Assembly: GCA_900772705.1 (NCBI GenBank)
Contig: CAAGRQ010000215.1
Span: 1-12,697 of the forward strand
Source of the DNA: Clostridia bacterium
Lineage (GTDB): Bacteria; Bacillota; Clostridia; Oscillospirales; Acutalibacteraceae
DNA length: 12,697 nucleotides
Direction of reading: 5' to 3'
The notes beneath the pieces are model-generated. The model was given only the letters and a program-made list of their open reading frames with translations, did no database searches and was not told the DNA's origin. Both the position numbers and the translations under genes were made by a program. Shown here in pieces: positions 5,649 to 12,697 of this stretch (its first letter is position 1; every line of letters begins with the position of its first letter).

Positions 5649-6929
5649 CTACAATTTCTTTGTATTAACCTTTCGTGACACGGAGAGCACAACGCCCATT
5701 TCAAAGCACAGCATCAAAAGTGCCGTACCGCCGTAGGAAAAGAACGGAAGCGCAATGCCCGTATTCGGAAATGTATCCGTAACTACCAAAACATTAAACA
5801 GAGTTTGGATAGCGACCTGGGACACGATACCGATTACAACAAGTGCCGCATATTTGTCATCACATCTCTGTGCAATTTTAATTCCTCGCCAAAAGAGAAG
5901 TGCAAAAAGTGCAAGAATAACCAATGCTCCGAGGAAACCGAGTTCCTCGCACACGATAGAAAATATAAAGTCGTTTTGCGGCTCGGAAACATAGAGATAT
6001 TTTTGCTTTGAATTACCGAGACCGACTCCGAAAAATCCGCCCGAGCCTATGGCATAAAGTGAATTATTGGTCTGCCATCTTAAGCCGAGAGGTTGGAAAG
6101 TTTTATCCGTCCAAGCTCTGATACGGTCAGCCTGATAAGACGGGAGAACATCGGGATTTTTAATAATCACAAATGCAACCGCTCCGACAACGCACAAGCC
6201 TCCGACAAACCACTGCCAACGGGTTCCGCCGCAGAACATAAGAGTAATGCCTATCATAAACATCAAAACAGTACAGGAAAGATGGTTCTCTAAATAAATC
6301 AAAACGCAAAACAGTCCGATGATAAGCCCCGGGAAAAGTACGCCATAGGTCAGACGCTGCATATATTTACGGTACTTACCGATATAAGCCGAAAGAGTCA
6401 AAACAAGGCTGAACTTTGCTATATCCGACGGCTGAAGAGTAATCGGTCCGAGAGGAATCCAACGCTTAAAGTCCTCGCTTCTGTCCTCGAGATTTACATG
6501 GTAAAACAAAACGAGGACAAGCAAAAATATTGTCACGACGAAAAGCGGTTTTTCTATAATTTTAATCCATTTATAATTTATCTTTGAGACGACAATCATA
6601 ACTATTACGCCGAGTACGGCAAAGAAAAGCTGTCGCTTAAAAAAGTAATAGGAGTCGCCGTTATATTTTTGGTAAGCATAGGGATATGAAGCAGAGAAAA
6701 GCATCACGAGTCCTATGGTCATAAGAGCCAGAACTGCGGCAAAGAACGTTACATCAAAGCCGCCCTTTGCGTAGAGAAACGAATTTCTTACCCCTGTTTT
6801 AAGTTTTGAGGTGGTTGAGACCTGCTGAGAGCGAGCCTGCTTTTTTGAATGCTTTTTTACTTTTTTATTATCATTTTGCGCCTGCTTGTCACGAAGTGAC
6901 GGCTTAGGCTTAGGTAAATTATCAGGCAT
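5649..6929 (-). CDS. ftsW: SEDS-family peptidoglycan glycosyltransferase FtsW
   Basis: Polytopic SEDS protein of 426 residues that polymerises lipid II at the septum together with its partner class B PBP, here probably the transpeptidase at the head of the same cluster. After a basic cytoplasmic tail of about 56 residues there are about ten membrane helices. SEDS motifs seen are KRWIPLGPITLQPSDIAK (about 156-172, with Asp where Glu is common), GSGGFFGVGLGNSKQKYLY, SEPQNDFIFSIVCEELGFLGA (about 316-335), and PNTGIALPFFSYGGT. A TTG at 6932 directly precedes the ATG at 6929; AAGGAG sits 8 nt before the ATG and 5 nt before the TTG, so I use the ATG. It follows mraY by 21 bp, with no murD between. 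The sporulation paralogue SpoVE cannot be excluded. Confidence 0.95.
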   Translation of the reverse strand: MPDNLPKPKPSLRDKQAQNDNKKVKKHSKKQARSQQVSTTSKLKTGVRNSFLYAKGGFDVTFFAAVLALMTIGLVMLFSASYPYAYQKYNGDSYYFFKRQLFFAVLGVIVMIVVSKINYKWIKIIEKPLFVVTIFLLVLVLFYHVNLEDRSEDFKRWIPLGPITLQPSDIAKFSLVLTLSAYIGKYRKYMQRLTYGVLFPGLIIGLFCVLIYLENHLSCTVLMFMIGITLMFCGGTRWQWFVGGLCVVGAVAFVIIKNPDVLPSYQADRIRAWTDKTFQPLGLRWQTNNSLYAIGSGGFFGVGLGNSKQKYLYVSEPQNDFIFSIVCEELGFLGALVILALFALLFWRGIKIAQRCDDKYAALVVIGIVSQVAIQTLFNVLVVTDTFPNTGIALPFFSYGGTALLMLCFEMGVVLSVSRKVNTKKL

Positions 6930-6937
6930 CAAAGGCT

Positions 6938-6943
6938 CTCCTT
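6938..6943 (-). promoter_or_regulatory. Ribosome binding site deciding the ftsW start
   Basis: AAGGAG lies 8 nt before the ATG at 6929 and 5 nt before the adjacent in-frame TTG at 6932. Codon strength and spacing both favour the ATG, so the protein begins MPDNLPKPK. Confidence 0.7.
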
Positions 6944-6950
6944 TCGATTA

Positions 6951-7997
6951 TTATTTTCTTCCAAAATAAAGAAGTATGAGTCCGACTGCACAGCCGAGAA
7001 CATTTACAGCGGAAAAGACGATACAAATTTTTTTCTCGTTCCAACCGCACATTTCAAAATGGTGGTGAATGGGTGCCATCTTAAACACACGCTTTCCGTG
7101 AGTCAACTTAAAATATCCTATCTGAATAATATCGCTCATAGTTTCACTAACATAAACGATACCGATGGGAAGAAGCAAAAGCGGGCATTTCAGTGCATAA
7201 CCCATAGCGGCAACCAAGCCGCCGAGAAACAGCGAGCCTGTGTCTCCCATAAACACTTTCGCGGGATTACGGTTCCAGCAAAGAAAGCCGAGAACGCCGC
7301 CGAACAGTGCGCCCGACAAAATTCCGAGCCCTGCAAAGTGTAGCATATAAGAAGCGACAATAAACGATACTGCGACTGTGGCGGTTACGCTCGAGCACAA
7401 GCCGTCTATGCCGTCTGTAAGATTAACGGAATTTACGCAGCCGTAAATTATGAATATCGACACTATCCAAAAAATTACGCCTGTTATAAAGTTCTTTTCA
7501 AAATTTACATTTCCCAAAAACGGAATGAACCAAACCGTATTATGAGAAGCCCAAAGGGTCATTGTGTAACCGACCGTTACGATAAGTTGACCGAGGGTCT
7601 TTTGTTTTGCCGTGAGTCCCTCGTTTCGCTTTAATTTAATCTTAATATAATCATCGGCAAAGCCGACAACCCCGCAACCGAAAGCAAGAAACAGTCCGGA
7701 GAGGATAAGCACATTATCCCGACCGACGAGCACTTTTGCGTAATCGCTTTCAAACTTTCCGCCGCTTAGAATAAATGTAAGAGCGCCGACTGCAAAGGCG
7801 GAAACGATACCTATAATAAACATCAGTCCGCCCATATTGGGAGTTCCCTGCTTTGACTTATGCCACGAGGGTCCTATATCCAAAATTGTCTGACCGAACT
7901 TTAGCCTTTTAAGCCACGGAATAATGACGAAGCCCAGTCCTGCCGTTACACCGAATGAAATTACTGCTGTAATAATTATTGCAACAGTCAAGCTCAT
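6951..7997 (-). CDS. mraY: Phospho-N-acetylmuramoyl-pentapeptide transferase MraY
   Basis: Integral membrane enzyme of 348 residues that moves phospho-MurNAc-pentapeptide from UDP to undecaprenyl phosphate, making lipid I. About ten membrane helices are visible. Catalytic and metal-binding motifs are FADDYIK (Asp115-Asp116), NSVNLTDGIDGL (about 189-200), GDTGS (251-255) and PIHHHFE (His311-313). The open frame extends to a GTG at 8009, but that codon lies inside the Shine-Dalgarno sequence AAGGTGGG. The ATG at 7997 is correctly spaced from it and overlaps the murF stop as TAATG, so I start there. This arrangement predicts translational re-initiation after murF. Length matches the family better than the longer reading would. 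Confidence 0.97.
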   Translation of the reverse strand: MSLTVAIIITAVISFGVTAGLGFVIIPWLKRLKFGQTILDIGPSWHKSKQGTPNMGGLMFIIGIVSAFAVGALTFILSGGKFESDYAKVLVGRDNVLILSGLFLAFGCGVVGFADDYIKIKLKRNEGLTAKQKTLGQLIVTVGYTMTLWASHNTVWFIPFLGNVNFEKNFITGVIFWIVSIFIIYGCVNSVNLTDGIDGLCSSVTATVAVSFIVASYMLHFAGLGILSGALFGGVLGFLCWNRNPAKVFMGDTGSLFLGGLVAAMGYALKCPLLLLPIGIVYVSETMSDIIQIGYFKLTHGKRVFKMAPIHHHFEMCGWNEKKICIVFSAVNVLGCAVGLILLYFGRK

Positions 7998-9415
7998 TAG
8001 TTTTCCCACCTTTTATATACAGTGTTCATTACATCCTCAAGTTTCATACCTCTTGAGCCCTTAAACAAAACGGCGTCGCCGTCCTGAGCAAGAGAGGCGA
8101 GGTAATCGGAAAGTTTAGTCTTATCGTCAAATAGGACAGCATCTTTTACTCCGTTTTCCTTTGCGGCTGATACATAGTATTTTGCATCGTTGCCGAAAGC
8201 GAGAACGCAGTCGATATTATTCTCCCCTGCCATTTTTCCGACGGAGAGATGCGCCTCTTTTGAGTAATCGCCGAGTTCCAGCATATCGCCGAGTACTGCG
8301 ATTTTTTTATCAGCGTTCATATTACCGAGAGTGCCGAGCGACGCTCTCATGGAATCGGGAGAAGCGTTATAGCAATCCTCTATGCAAATCCTGCCGCCGA
8401 CTGTATTGAGCCTCTGCCTCATTCCTGCCGGAACATAGGAGGAAAGCGCAGTTGCAATCTTTTCGACTTCTATATCAAGAGTAATGCCGACAACAAATGC
8501 GGCAAGTGCATTATACACATTATGAATACCGACGGTAGGGATAGTGATTTTCTGCTTACAAAGAGAGAACTCCGCCGTTACTCCGTCAGTTTCGTCAATC
8601 TGCTTTGATACCGTATAAACCACATCAAAGGAGGTTGAACCGTTTTCTTCTTTAATATTCTCTGCGTTATAGATAAATTTATTTTCTATACCAAAGGGTA
8701 TTACATTATATTTTGAGCAAATTTCATTGTTTTCCAGAACGGTGGCAAGCATATCGTTATCGCCGTTAATGATAAGCGGTGCGCCCTCACTCAGACCGTC
8801 GAGAATTTCGAGTTTAGCTTTAAGTATTCCTTCTCGGGAGCCGAGATTTTCTATATGAGAAACGCCGATATTTGTAATCAGCGCAAGAGTCGGACGGGTT
8901 GCGGTAACTAGACGATGAATTTCGCCAAAGTGATTCATTCCCATTTCAACCACAGCCGCCTCGGTATCGTTGTCAATTTGAAAGAGAGTCTGCGGAAGTC
9001 CGATTTCGTTATTGAGATTGCCCTGAGTTTTAACAGTTTTATACTTTGACGAAACAACAAGGCTTGTAAATTCCTTAGTGGTTGTTTTGCCTACGGAACC
9101 TGTAAGAGCGACAACAGGGATATTAAACAGACTTCTGTAATATCCGCCGAGTGCAAGGAGCGCCTTTGAGGTATCGTCAACCTTAATATAAGCACCGCTC
9201 AAATCTACATTTTCGTGCACCATTACTGCGGCGGCACCCTTTTTAAGAGCCTCCTCAGCAAATTGATGTGCGTCAAAGCGTTCGCCCTTAATGCAGACGA
9301 AAAGGCAACCCTTTGTAATTTTTCTCGTATCTATACAAACGCCGCAAAACTCGGCGTCTTTATTATATGAGCCGTTAAGCGGTACGGCAATCTCTGATAA
9401 TTTTAATACTCTCAT
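7997..9415 (-). CDS. murF: UDP-MurNAc-tripeptide:D-Ala-D-Ala ligase MurF
   Basis: Cytoplasmic ATP-dependent Mur ligase of 472 residues that adds D-Ala-D-Ala to complete the UDP-MurNAc-pentapeptide. The N-terminal substrate domain contains LFVCIKGERFDAH (38-50). The ATP loop TGSVGKTTT is at 105-113. EMGMNHFGEIHRL (157-169) and TNIGVSHIENLGSREGI follow, with the probable carbamylated Lys201 in KAKLEIL. DCYNASPDSM (347-356) is the MurF form of the third-domain motif and separates it from MurE and MurC. It overlaps murE by an ATGA junction (9415-9412), and its stop overlaps the mraY start, so murE, murF and mraY form a translationally coupled trio. An AGAGGA sequence upstream is rather far from the ATG (13 nt), consistent with reliance on coupling. 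Confidence 0.97.
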   Translation of the reverse strand: MRVLKLSEIAVPLNGSYNKDAEFCGVCIDTRKITKGCLFVCIKGERFDAHQFAEEALKKGAAAVMVHENVDLSGAYIKVDDTSKALLALGGYYRSLFNIPVVALTGSVGKTTTKEFTSLVVSSKYKTVKTQGNLNNEIGLPQTLFQIDNDTEAAVVEMGMNHFGEIHRLVTATRPTLALITNIGVSHIENLGSREGILKAKLEILDGLSEGAPLIINGDNDMLATVLENNEICSKYNVIPFGIENKFIYNAENIKEENGSTSFDVVYTVSKQIDETDGVTAEFSLCKQKITIPTVGIHNVYNALAAFVVGITLDIEVEKIATALSSYVPAGMRQRLNTVGGRICIEDCYNASPDSMRASLGTLGNMNADKKIAVLGDMLELGDYSKEAHLSVGKMAGENNIDCVLAFGNDAKYYVSAAKENGVKDAVLFDDKTKLSDYLASLAQDGDAVLFKGSRGMKLEDVMNTVYKRWEN

Positions 9416-10863
9416 TTATTATTTATTTCCTCTAAAACCTGATTTACAACTTCACGCTCGTCAAAGTGAATAGTGCCCGTAGGGAGTATCTGATATGTTT
9501 CGTGTCCTTTGCCCGCAAGAAGAATAATATCGTCTTTTTGAGCGTGCTTCATAGCCCATTCTATGGCCTCGTGACGGTTTTCGACAACCTGATACGGAGT
9601 CTTACTGTCCTTCATACCGACCAAAATATCCTTAATAATTTCGCCCGGAACTTCGCTTCTCGGATTATCCGAGGTAACAACGCAGAAGTCGGAAAGGTCT
9701 GCGGCAATCTTGCCCATCTTGGGTCTCTTTGTTTTATCTCTGTCGCCGCCGCAACCGAACACGGTTACAACCCTGCCCTTTGCGATTTCTTTTAGTGAAG
9801 TGATAATATTTTCGAGTCCGTCGGGAGAATGTGCATAGTCAATAATAACCGTATAATCGGTACCGGGAGTTGGCACAACCTCTATTCTGCCCTTAACGCC
9901 CTTTGATTTTTCGATAGCGGTGAGAATATCATCAAAGTCTATACCCAAAACGCTCGCAACGCTTGCGGCACAGAGCGAATTATAAACGCTGAATCTGCCG
10001 GGAATCGGACATTTTACTCTGCCTATTCTCTCTCCGATTAATTCGTATCTTACGCCGTTTGATGCAAAATGAACATTTCTTGCGGCAAAGTCTGCGTGCA
10101 TATTATCAACGGCATAGGTGAAAACCTTGCAACCGCAGTCCTCTACTATTTTAAGACCGTATTTATCGTCGATATTTGTAACGGCGGTATCGCACGCATA
10201 AAACAATTTTTTCTTTGCCTGAAAATAATTTTCCCATGTCTTATGATAATCGAGGTGATCCTGTGTAAGATTGGTAAATGCTCCGACGGAAAAATGAATA
10301 CCCTCTACTCTGCCCTGTGCAAGTGCCTGAGAGGAAACCTCCATTACGCAATACTCACAGCCTGCGTCCGCCATTTTTCTAAAGAGGGACTGAAGTTCCT
10401 TAGGGTCGGGCGTTGTATAATGAGCGGGATAAACCTCATTGCCGACCATATTTTGAACCGTACCGATAAGACCCACCTTTTTACCTGTATTCTCAAGTAT
10501 CTGTTTAATGAGAAATGTAGTGGTGGTTTTTCCGTTAGTTCCTGTAAGGCCTATAAGTTTAAGCTGTTTTGTCGGATTGGCGTAAAACGAAGCACAGATA
10601 GGCGAAAATGCCTTTCTTGTATCATCGACAATCACCTGTCTGTCAAGTCCGAGGTCACGCTCGCACACAACGCAAGCTGCGCCCTTTTCAAGCATTTCCT
10701 CTGCGACCGAATGACCGTCAAAGGAAGCACCCTTAATACAAACAAAAAGTGAGCCCTTTTCGACTTTTCTTGAATCGGCTGTTACATCGCTGATTTCAAC
10801 ATCGGTATATTCATTTTTTACTTTTACATTTTCCAAAATCTGTGAAAGCTTCATATTAGTCAT
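9412..10863 (-). CDS. murE: UDP-MurNAc-dipeptide:meso-diaminopimelate ligase MurE
   Basis: Cytoplasmic Mur ligase of 483 residues that adds the third stem amino acid. The ATP loop TGTNGKTTT is at 107-115. TTPDPKELQ and EVSSQALAQGR bind the UMAG substrate, and YFQAKKKLF carries the probable carbamylated Lys217. DNPRSE (399-404) is the specificity motif: DNPR with its Arg contacts meso-diaminopimelate, whereas lysine-adding enzymes differ there. The cell wall is therefore predicted to be the mDAP type. The frame is open to a TTG at 10878, but the AAGGAAAGG site at 10874-10866 overlaps the codons after it. The ATG at 10863 lies 6 nt after AAGGA and is my choice. The ATG at 10854 (MKLSQIL, the usual family opening) is also possible. 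It begins 29 bp after the upstream transpeptidase. Confidence 0.97.
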   Translation of the reverse strand: MTNMKLSQILENVKVKNEYTDVEISDVTADSRKVEKGSLFVCIKGASFDGHSVAEEMLEKGAACVVCERDLGLDRQVIVDDTRKAFSPICASFYANPTKQLKLIGLTGTNGKTTTTFLIKQILENTGKKVGLIGTVQNMVGNEVYPAHYTTPDPKELQSLFRKMADAGCEYCVMEVSSQALAQGRVEGIHFSVGAFTNLTQDHLDYHKTWENYFQAKKKLFYACDTAVTNIDDKYGLKIVEDCGCKVFTYAVDNMHADFAARNVHFASNGVRYELIGERIGRVKCPIPGRFSVYNSLCAASVASVLGIDFDDILTAIEKSKGVKGRIEVVPTPGTDYTVIIDYAHSPDGLENIITSLKEIAKGRVVTVFGCGGDRDKTKRPKMGKIAADLSDFCVVTSDNPRSEVPGEIIKDILVGMKDSKTPYQVVENRHEAIEWAMKHAQKDDIILLAGKGHETYQILPTGTIHFDEREVVNQVLEEINNK

Positions 10864-10865
10864 TG

Positions 10866-10874
10866 CCTTTCCTT
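10866..10874 (-). promoter_or_regulatory. Ribosome binding site deciding the murE start
   Basis: AAGGAAAGG precedes the ATG at 10863 by 6 nt measured from AAGGA, or the ATG at 10854 by 11 nt measured from the second AAGG. Either makes the more distal TTG at 10878 unlikely, because that codon lies upstream of the site. Confidence 0.6.
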
Positions 10875-10892
10875 GCAAATTTAATTTGTCTT

Positions 10893-12697
10893 TTAGTCAA
10901 GCACCGAATTAATGCTCTTAAATGTTACCGTAATAACCGTTCCGCACTCGCATTCGGTATTCGCCTCAATGCTCTGCTGATATGCGACCACCTGCGACTG
11001 ACGCAAATTATTACCGCTGATTTCTATATTAAGATTATTTTCCGCCGCAAGGGAGTTAACCTCGCTTATGGACATACCCGAGAAGTCGGGCACGGTAACG
11101 GTATTCTTTTCGTCCTTTTCGGTATAGAGCACAACCGTACCGCCTACGGGAATCTTTGATGTATTTGACGGAGACTGACGCACAACGCTGTCGCCGTTTC
11201 CGACAACCTTATATTTAAGTCCGCTGTTTTCAAGGCTCGACTTAGCGTTTTTGAGACTTGAACCGATTACATTCGGAGTATCTATAGGAAGTGTGCTCGC
11301 CTCATCGTCATCATATACAGGTTCGATATTAAATTCCTGCATAGCCGTCTGTACAACCTGTGCGGCAATCGGAGCACATAAAGCGCCGCCGCCCAAATCC
11401 TCATTAGGCTCATCAACGATAATGAGCATTGCAATCTCAGGGTCATCGCTCGGAGCGATTGCGGCAAATGATACGATATATTTATTTTTTCCGTCGGTGG
11501 ATTCGGCAAGTTTTGTTGAAGTACCTGTCTTTCCGCCGACACGGTAACCTGCCACATAACCGTTTTTACCCGTTCCGTTATCGACTACGCCCTTCATCAT
11601 GGAACGAACCTTTTGGGAAGTGTCCTCACTGATTACCCGTCTCACTGCTGTGGGTGCAGTCTTTTTAACGGTGTTGCCCTTTGCGTCTACTATATGGTCT
11701 ACGACATAGGGTTTAACGAGAGTACCGCCGTTTGCTATAGCCGAAATACCGGTACAAATTTGAATCGGCGTAAGGTTATTCGACTGACCGAATGCGGCAG
11801 ACGAAAGTTCTACTATTCCGTACTGATTTTCTTTATAATACTGTGACGATGCCTCACCTGGGAGATCAATGCCTGTTTTCTCGGTAAAGCCGAATGCCTC
11901 GAAATACTTAAAATAATTATGCACGCCGAGTTTTTGACCGACTGTGATAAAGAATGGGTTGCACGAATTTGCAAGACCCTGCGCAAAGGTTTGGGTACCG
12001 TGACCGGGGTGATAGTGGCAATTCATTTTATAATCCTCTACCTGAATAGAGCCTGTGCAGGTATAGGTAGTATCGAGGGTTACTATATTTTCTTCCAAAG
12101 CGGCACTTGCCGTAAAGGTCTTAAATACGGAGCCCGGTTCATATGTACCGGATATTGCAAAGTTATTCCACTGATTTTGAACAGCCTGACTCTCCGCCTG
12201 CTTTTTTTCATCCTCGTCGGTAATTTTTGATATTTGCTCCTTTACGGTATCATAGGTGAGTTTATACGGCTCGTTACAGTCAAAGTCGGGCATTGACGAC
12301 ATAGCCAAAACTGCACCTGTTTTACAATTCATTACGACGCCGTAAGCACCCTTGCACTTATATTCGTTAAGAGTTGTTCTCAAATTCTTTTCAAGGGTAT
12401 ACTGAATGTTTTGATTTATTGTAAGAACAAGCGAGTTACCGTCAACTGCATCAATCGAGGTTTCGTAATCGGTGGGAAGATTATTCTTCTGAGCGTCCTT
12501 TACGGTTACGATTCTGCCGTTTGTGCCTTTAAGTTCATCCTCATAGTAATATTCAAGACCGTAAAGTCCCTGATTATCATCGCCGGTAAAGCCGAGAACA
12601 GATGAAGCGAACTGACCGTAGGGGTAATATCTCTTTGTATTTTGTTCTGCGCCGATACAGTTTGTTACCTTGTTTTCAACCTTAAAGGTCGAGATGG
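10893..12697 (-). CDS. spoVD/ftsI: Class B penicillin-binding protein with two PASTA repeats (SpoVD/FtsI type), partial at the 5' end
   Basis: Septal or sporulation DD-transpeptidase that crosslinks glycan strands made by a SEDS partner. The visible 600 residues run off the right edge; the N-terminal membrane anchor and perhaps 80-150 residues are missing. The visible part starts inside the dimerisation domain (GDDNQGLYGLEYYYEDEL, then LVLTINQNIQ). The transpeptidase motifs are complete: SVFK with Ser189, SCN at 244-246 and KTG at 389-391 in GGKTGTST. Two PASTA repeats follow, at about 471-528 and 532-593. Three cysteines near the active site (213, 226, 245) recall the redox-controlled pair in Bacillus subtilis SpoVD. 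PASTA repeats, the cysteines and the place before murE favour the SpoVD-like branch, but in a non-sporing host it would serve as the division PBP. murE follows after 29 bp. Confidence 0.95.
   Translation of the reverse strand, partial: ISTFKVENKVTNCIGAEQNTKRYYPYGQFASSVLGFTGDDNQGLYGLEYYYEDELKGTNGRIVTVKDAQKNNLPTDYETSIDAVDGNSLVLTINQNIQYTLEKNLRTTLNEYKCKGAYGVVMNCKTGAVLAMSSMPDFDCNEPYKLTYDTVKEQISKITDEDEKKQAESQAVQNQWNNFAISGTYEPGSVFKTFTASAALEENIVTLDTTYTCTGSIQVEDYKMNCHYHPGHGTQTFAQGLANSCNPFFITVGQKLGVHNYFKYFEAFGFTEKTGIDLPGEASSQYYKENQYGIVELSSAAFGQSNNLTPIQICTGISAIANGGTLVKPYVVDHIVDAKGNTVKKTAPTAVRRVISEDTSQKVRSMMKGVVDNGTGKNGYVAGYRVGGKTGTSTKLAESTDGKNKYIVSFAAIAPSDDPEIAMLIIVDEPNEDLGGGALCAPIAAQVVQTAMQEFNIEPVYDDDEASTLPIDTPNVIGSSLKNAKSSLENSGLKYKVVGNGDSVVRQSPSNTSKIPVGGTVVLYTEKDEKNTVTVPDFSGMSISEVNSLAAENNLNIEISGNNLRQSQVVAYQQSIEANTECECGTVITVTFKSINSVLD

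Noticed and set aside
10069..10752. 227-codon plus-strand open frame inside murE
   Set aside because: It is wholly antisense to well-conserved murE, is unusually rich in Cys, Ile and Lys with no domain pattern, and has no ribosome binding site. It reads as a mirror of murE codon use.
7997..10863. Possibility that murE or murF is really a displaced murD
   Set aside because: DNPR identifies the first as MurE and DCYNASPDSM the second as MurF. Both have family-typical length and order, so neither is MurD.
1..12697. Insertion sequences, CRISPR arrays, tRNA or rRNA genes
   Set aside because: No transposase-like frame, no regularly spaced repeat array and no tRNA or rRNA-like segment was seen. 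Nearly all the window is accounted for by dcw genes.

Overview
The window is the central part of a division and cell wall (dcw) gene cluster from a low-to-moderate GC Gram-positive bacterium, most likely a member of the Clostridia; a Ruminococcaceae/Oscillospirales-type organism is my best guess. Supporting signs are strong AGGAG/AGGTG ribosome binding sites, a class B penicillin-binding protein ending in two PASTA repeats, a DivIB-type FtsQ, a MurG opening with GGTAGHINP, and a MurE with the DNPR motif that marks meso-diaminopimelate peptidoglycan. The genus cannot be fixed from sequence reading alone.

Layout, right to left on the minus strand: a SpoVD/FtsI-type transpeptidase (runs off the right edge), murE, murF, mraY, ftsW, murG, murA, ftsQ/divIB, then a 233-bp AT-rich gap with its own promoter, and ftsZ. 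From the transpeptidase to ftsQ the genes are packed with overlaps or gaps of at most 40 bp and very probably form one operon whose promoter lies beyond the right edge. ftsZ can be read from the operon and also from a sigma-A-like promoter just upstream, and it ends in a hairpin terminator. MurE, MurF, MraY, MurG and MurA make lipid II precursors, FtsW polymerises them, the transpeptidase crosslinks them, FtsQ scaffolds the divisome and FtsZ forms the ring. murD, normally between mraY and ftsW, is absent, and there is no ftsA between ftsQ and ftsZ.

The left 600 bp differ from the rest. A 5'-truncated polysaccharide deacetylase fragment (minus strand) abuts a 5'-truncated TetR-family regulator fragment (plus strand). 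This is what a single deletion across a head-to-head gene pair, or an assembly join, would leave. The TetR remnant ends in a perfect 14-bp hairpin terminator. Between this and the ftsZ terminator are about 250 bp without a gene, holding a same-strand cluster of TGTGGAA repeats that resemble DnaA boxes.

I found no mobile element, CRISPR array, tRNA or rRNA, and no clear sign of a wholly new system. The points most worth following are the missing murD, the cysteine arrangement of the transpeptidase, the DnaA-box-like cluster, the variant FtsZ tail and the deletion scar.
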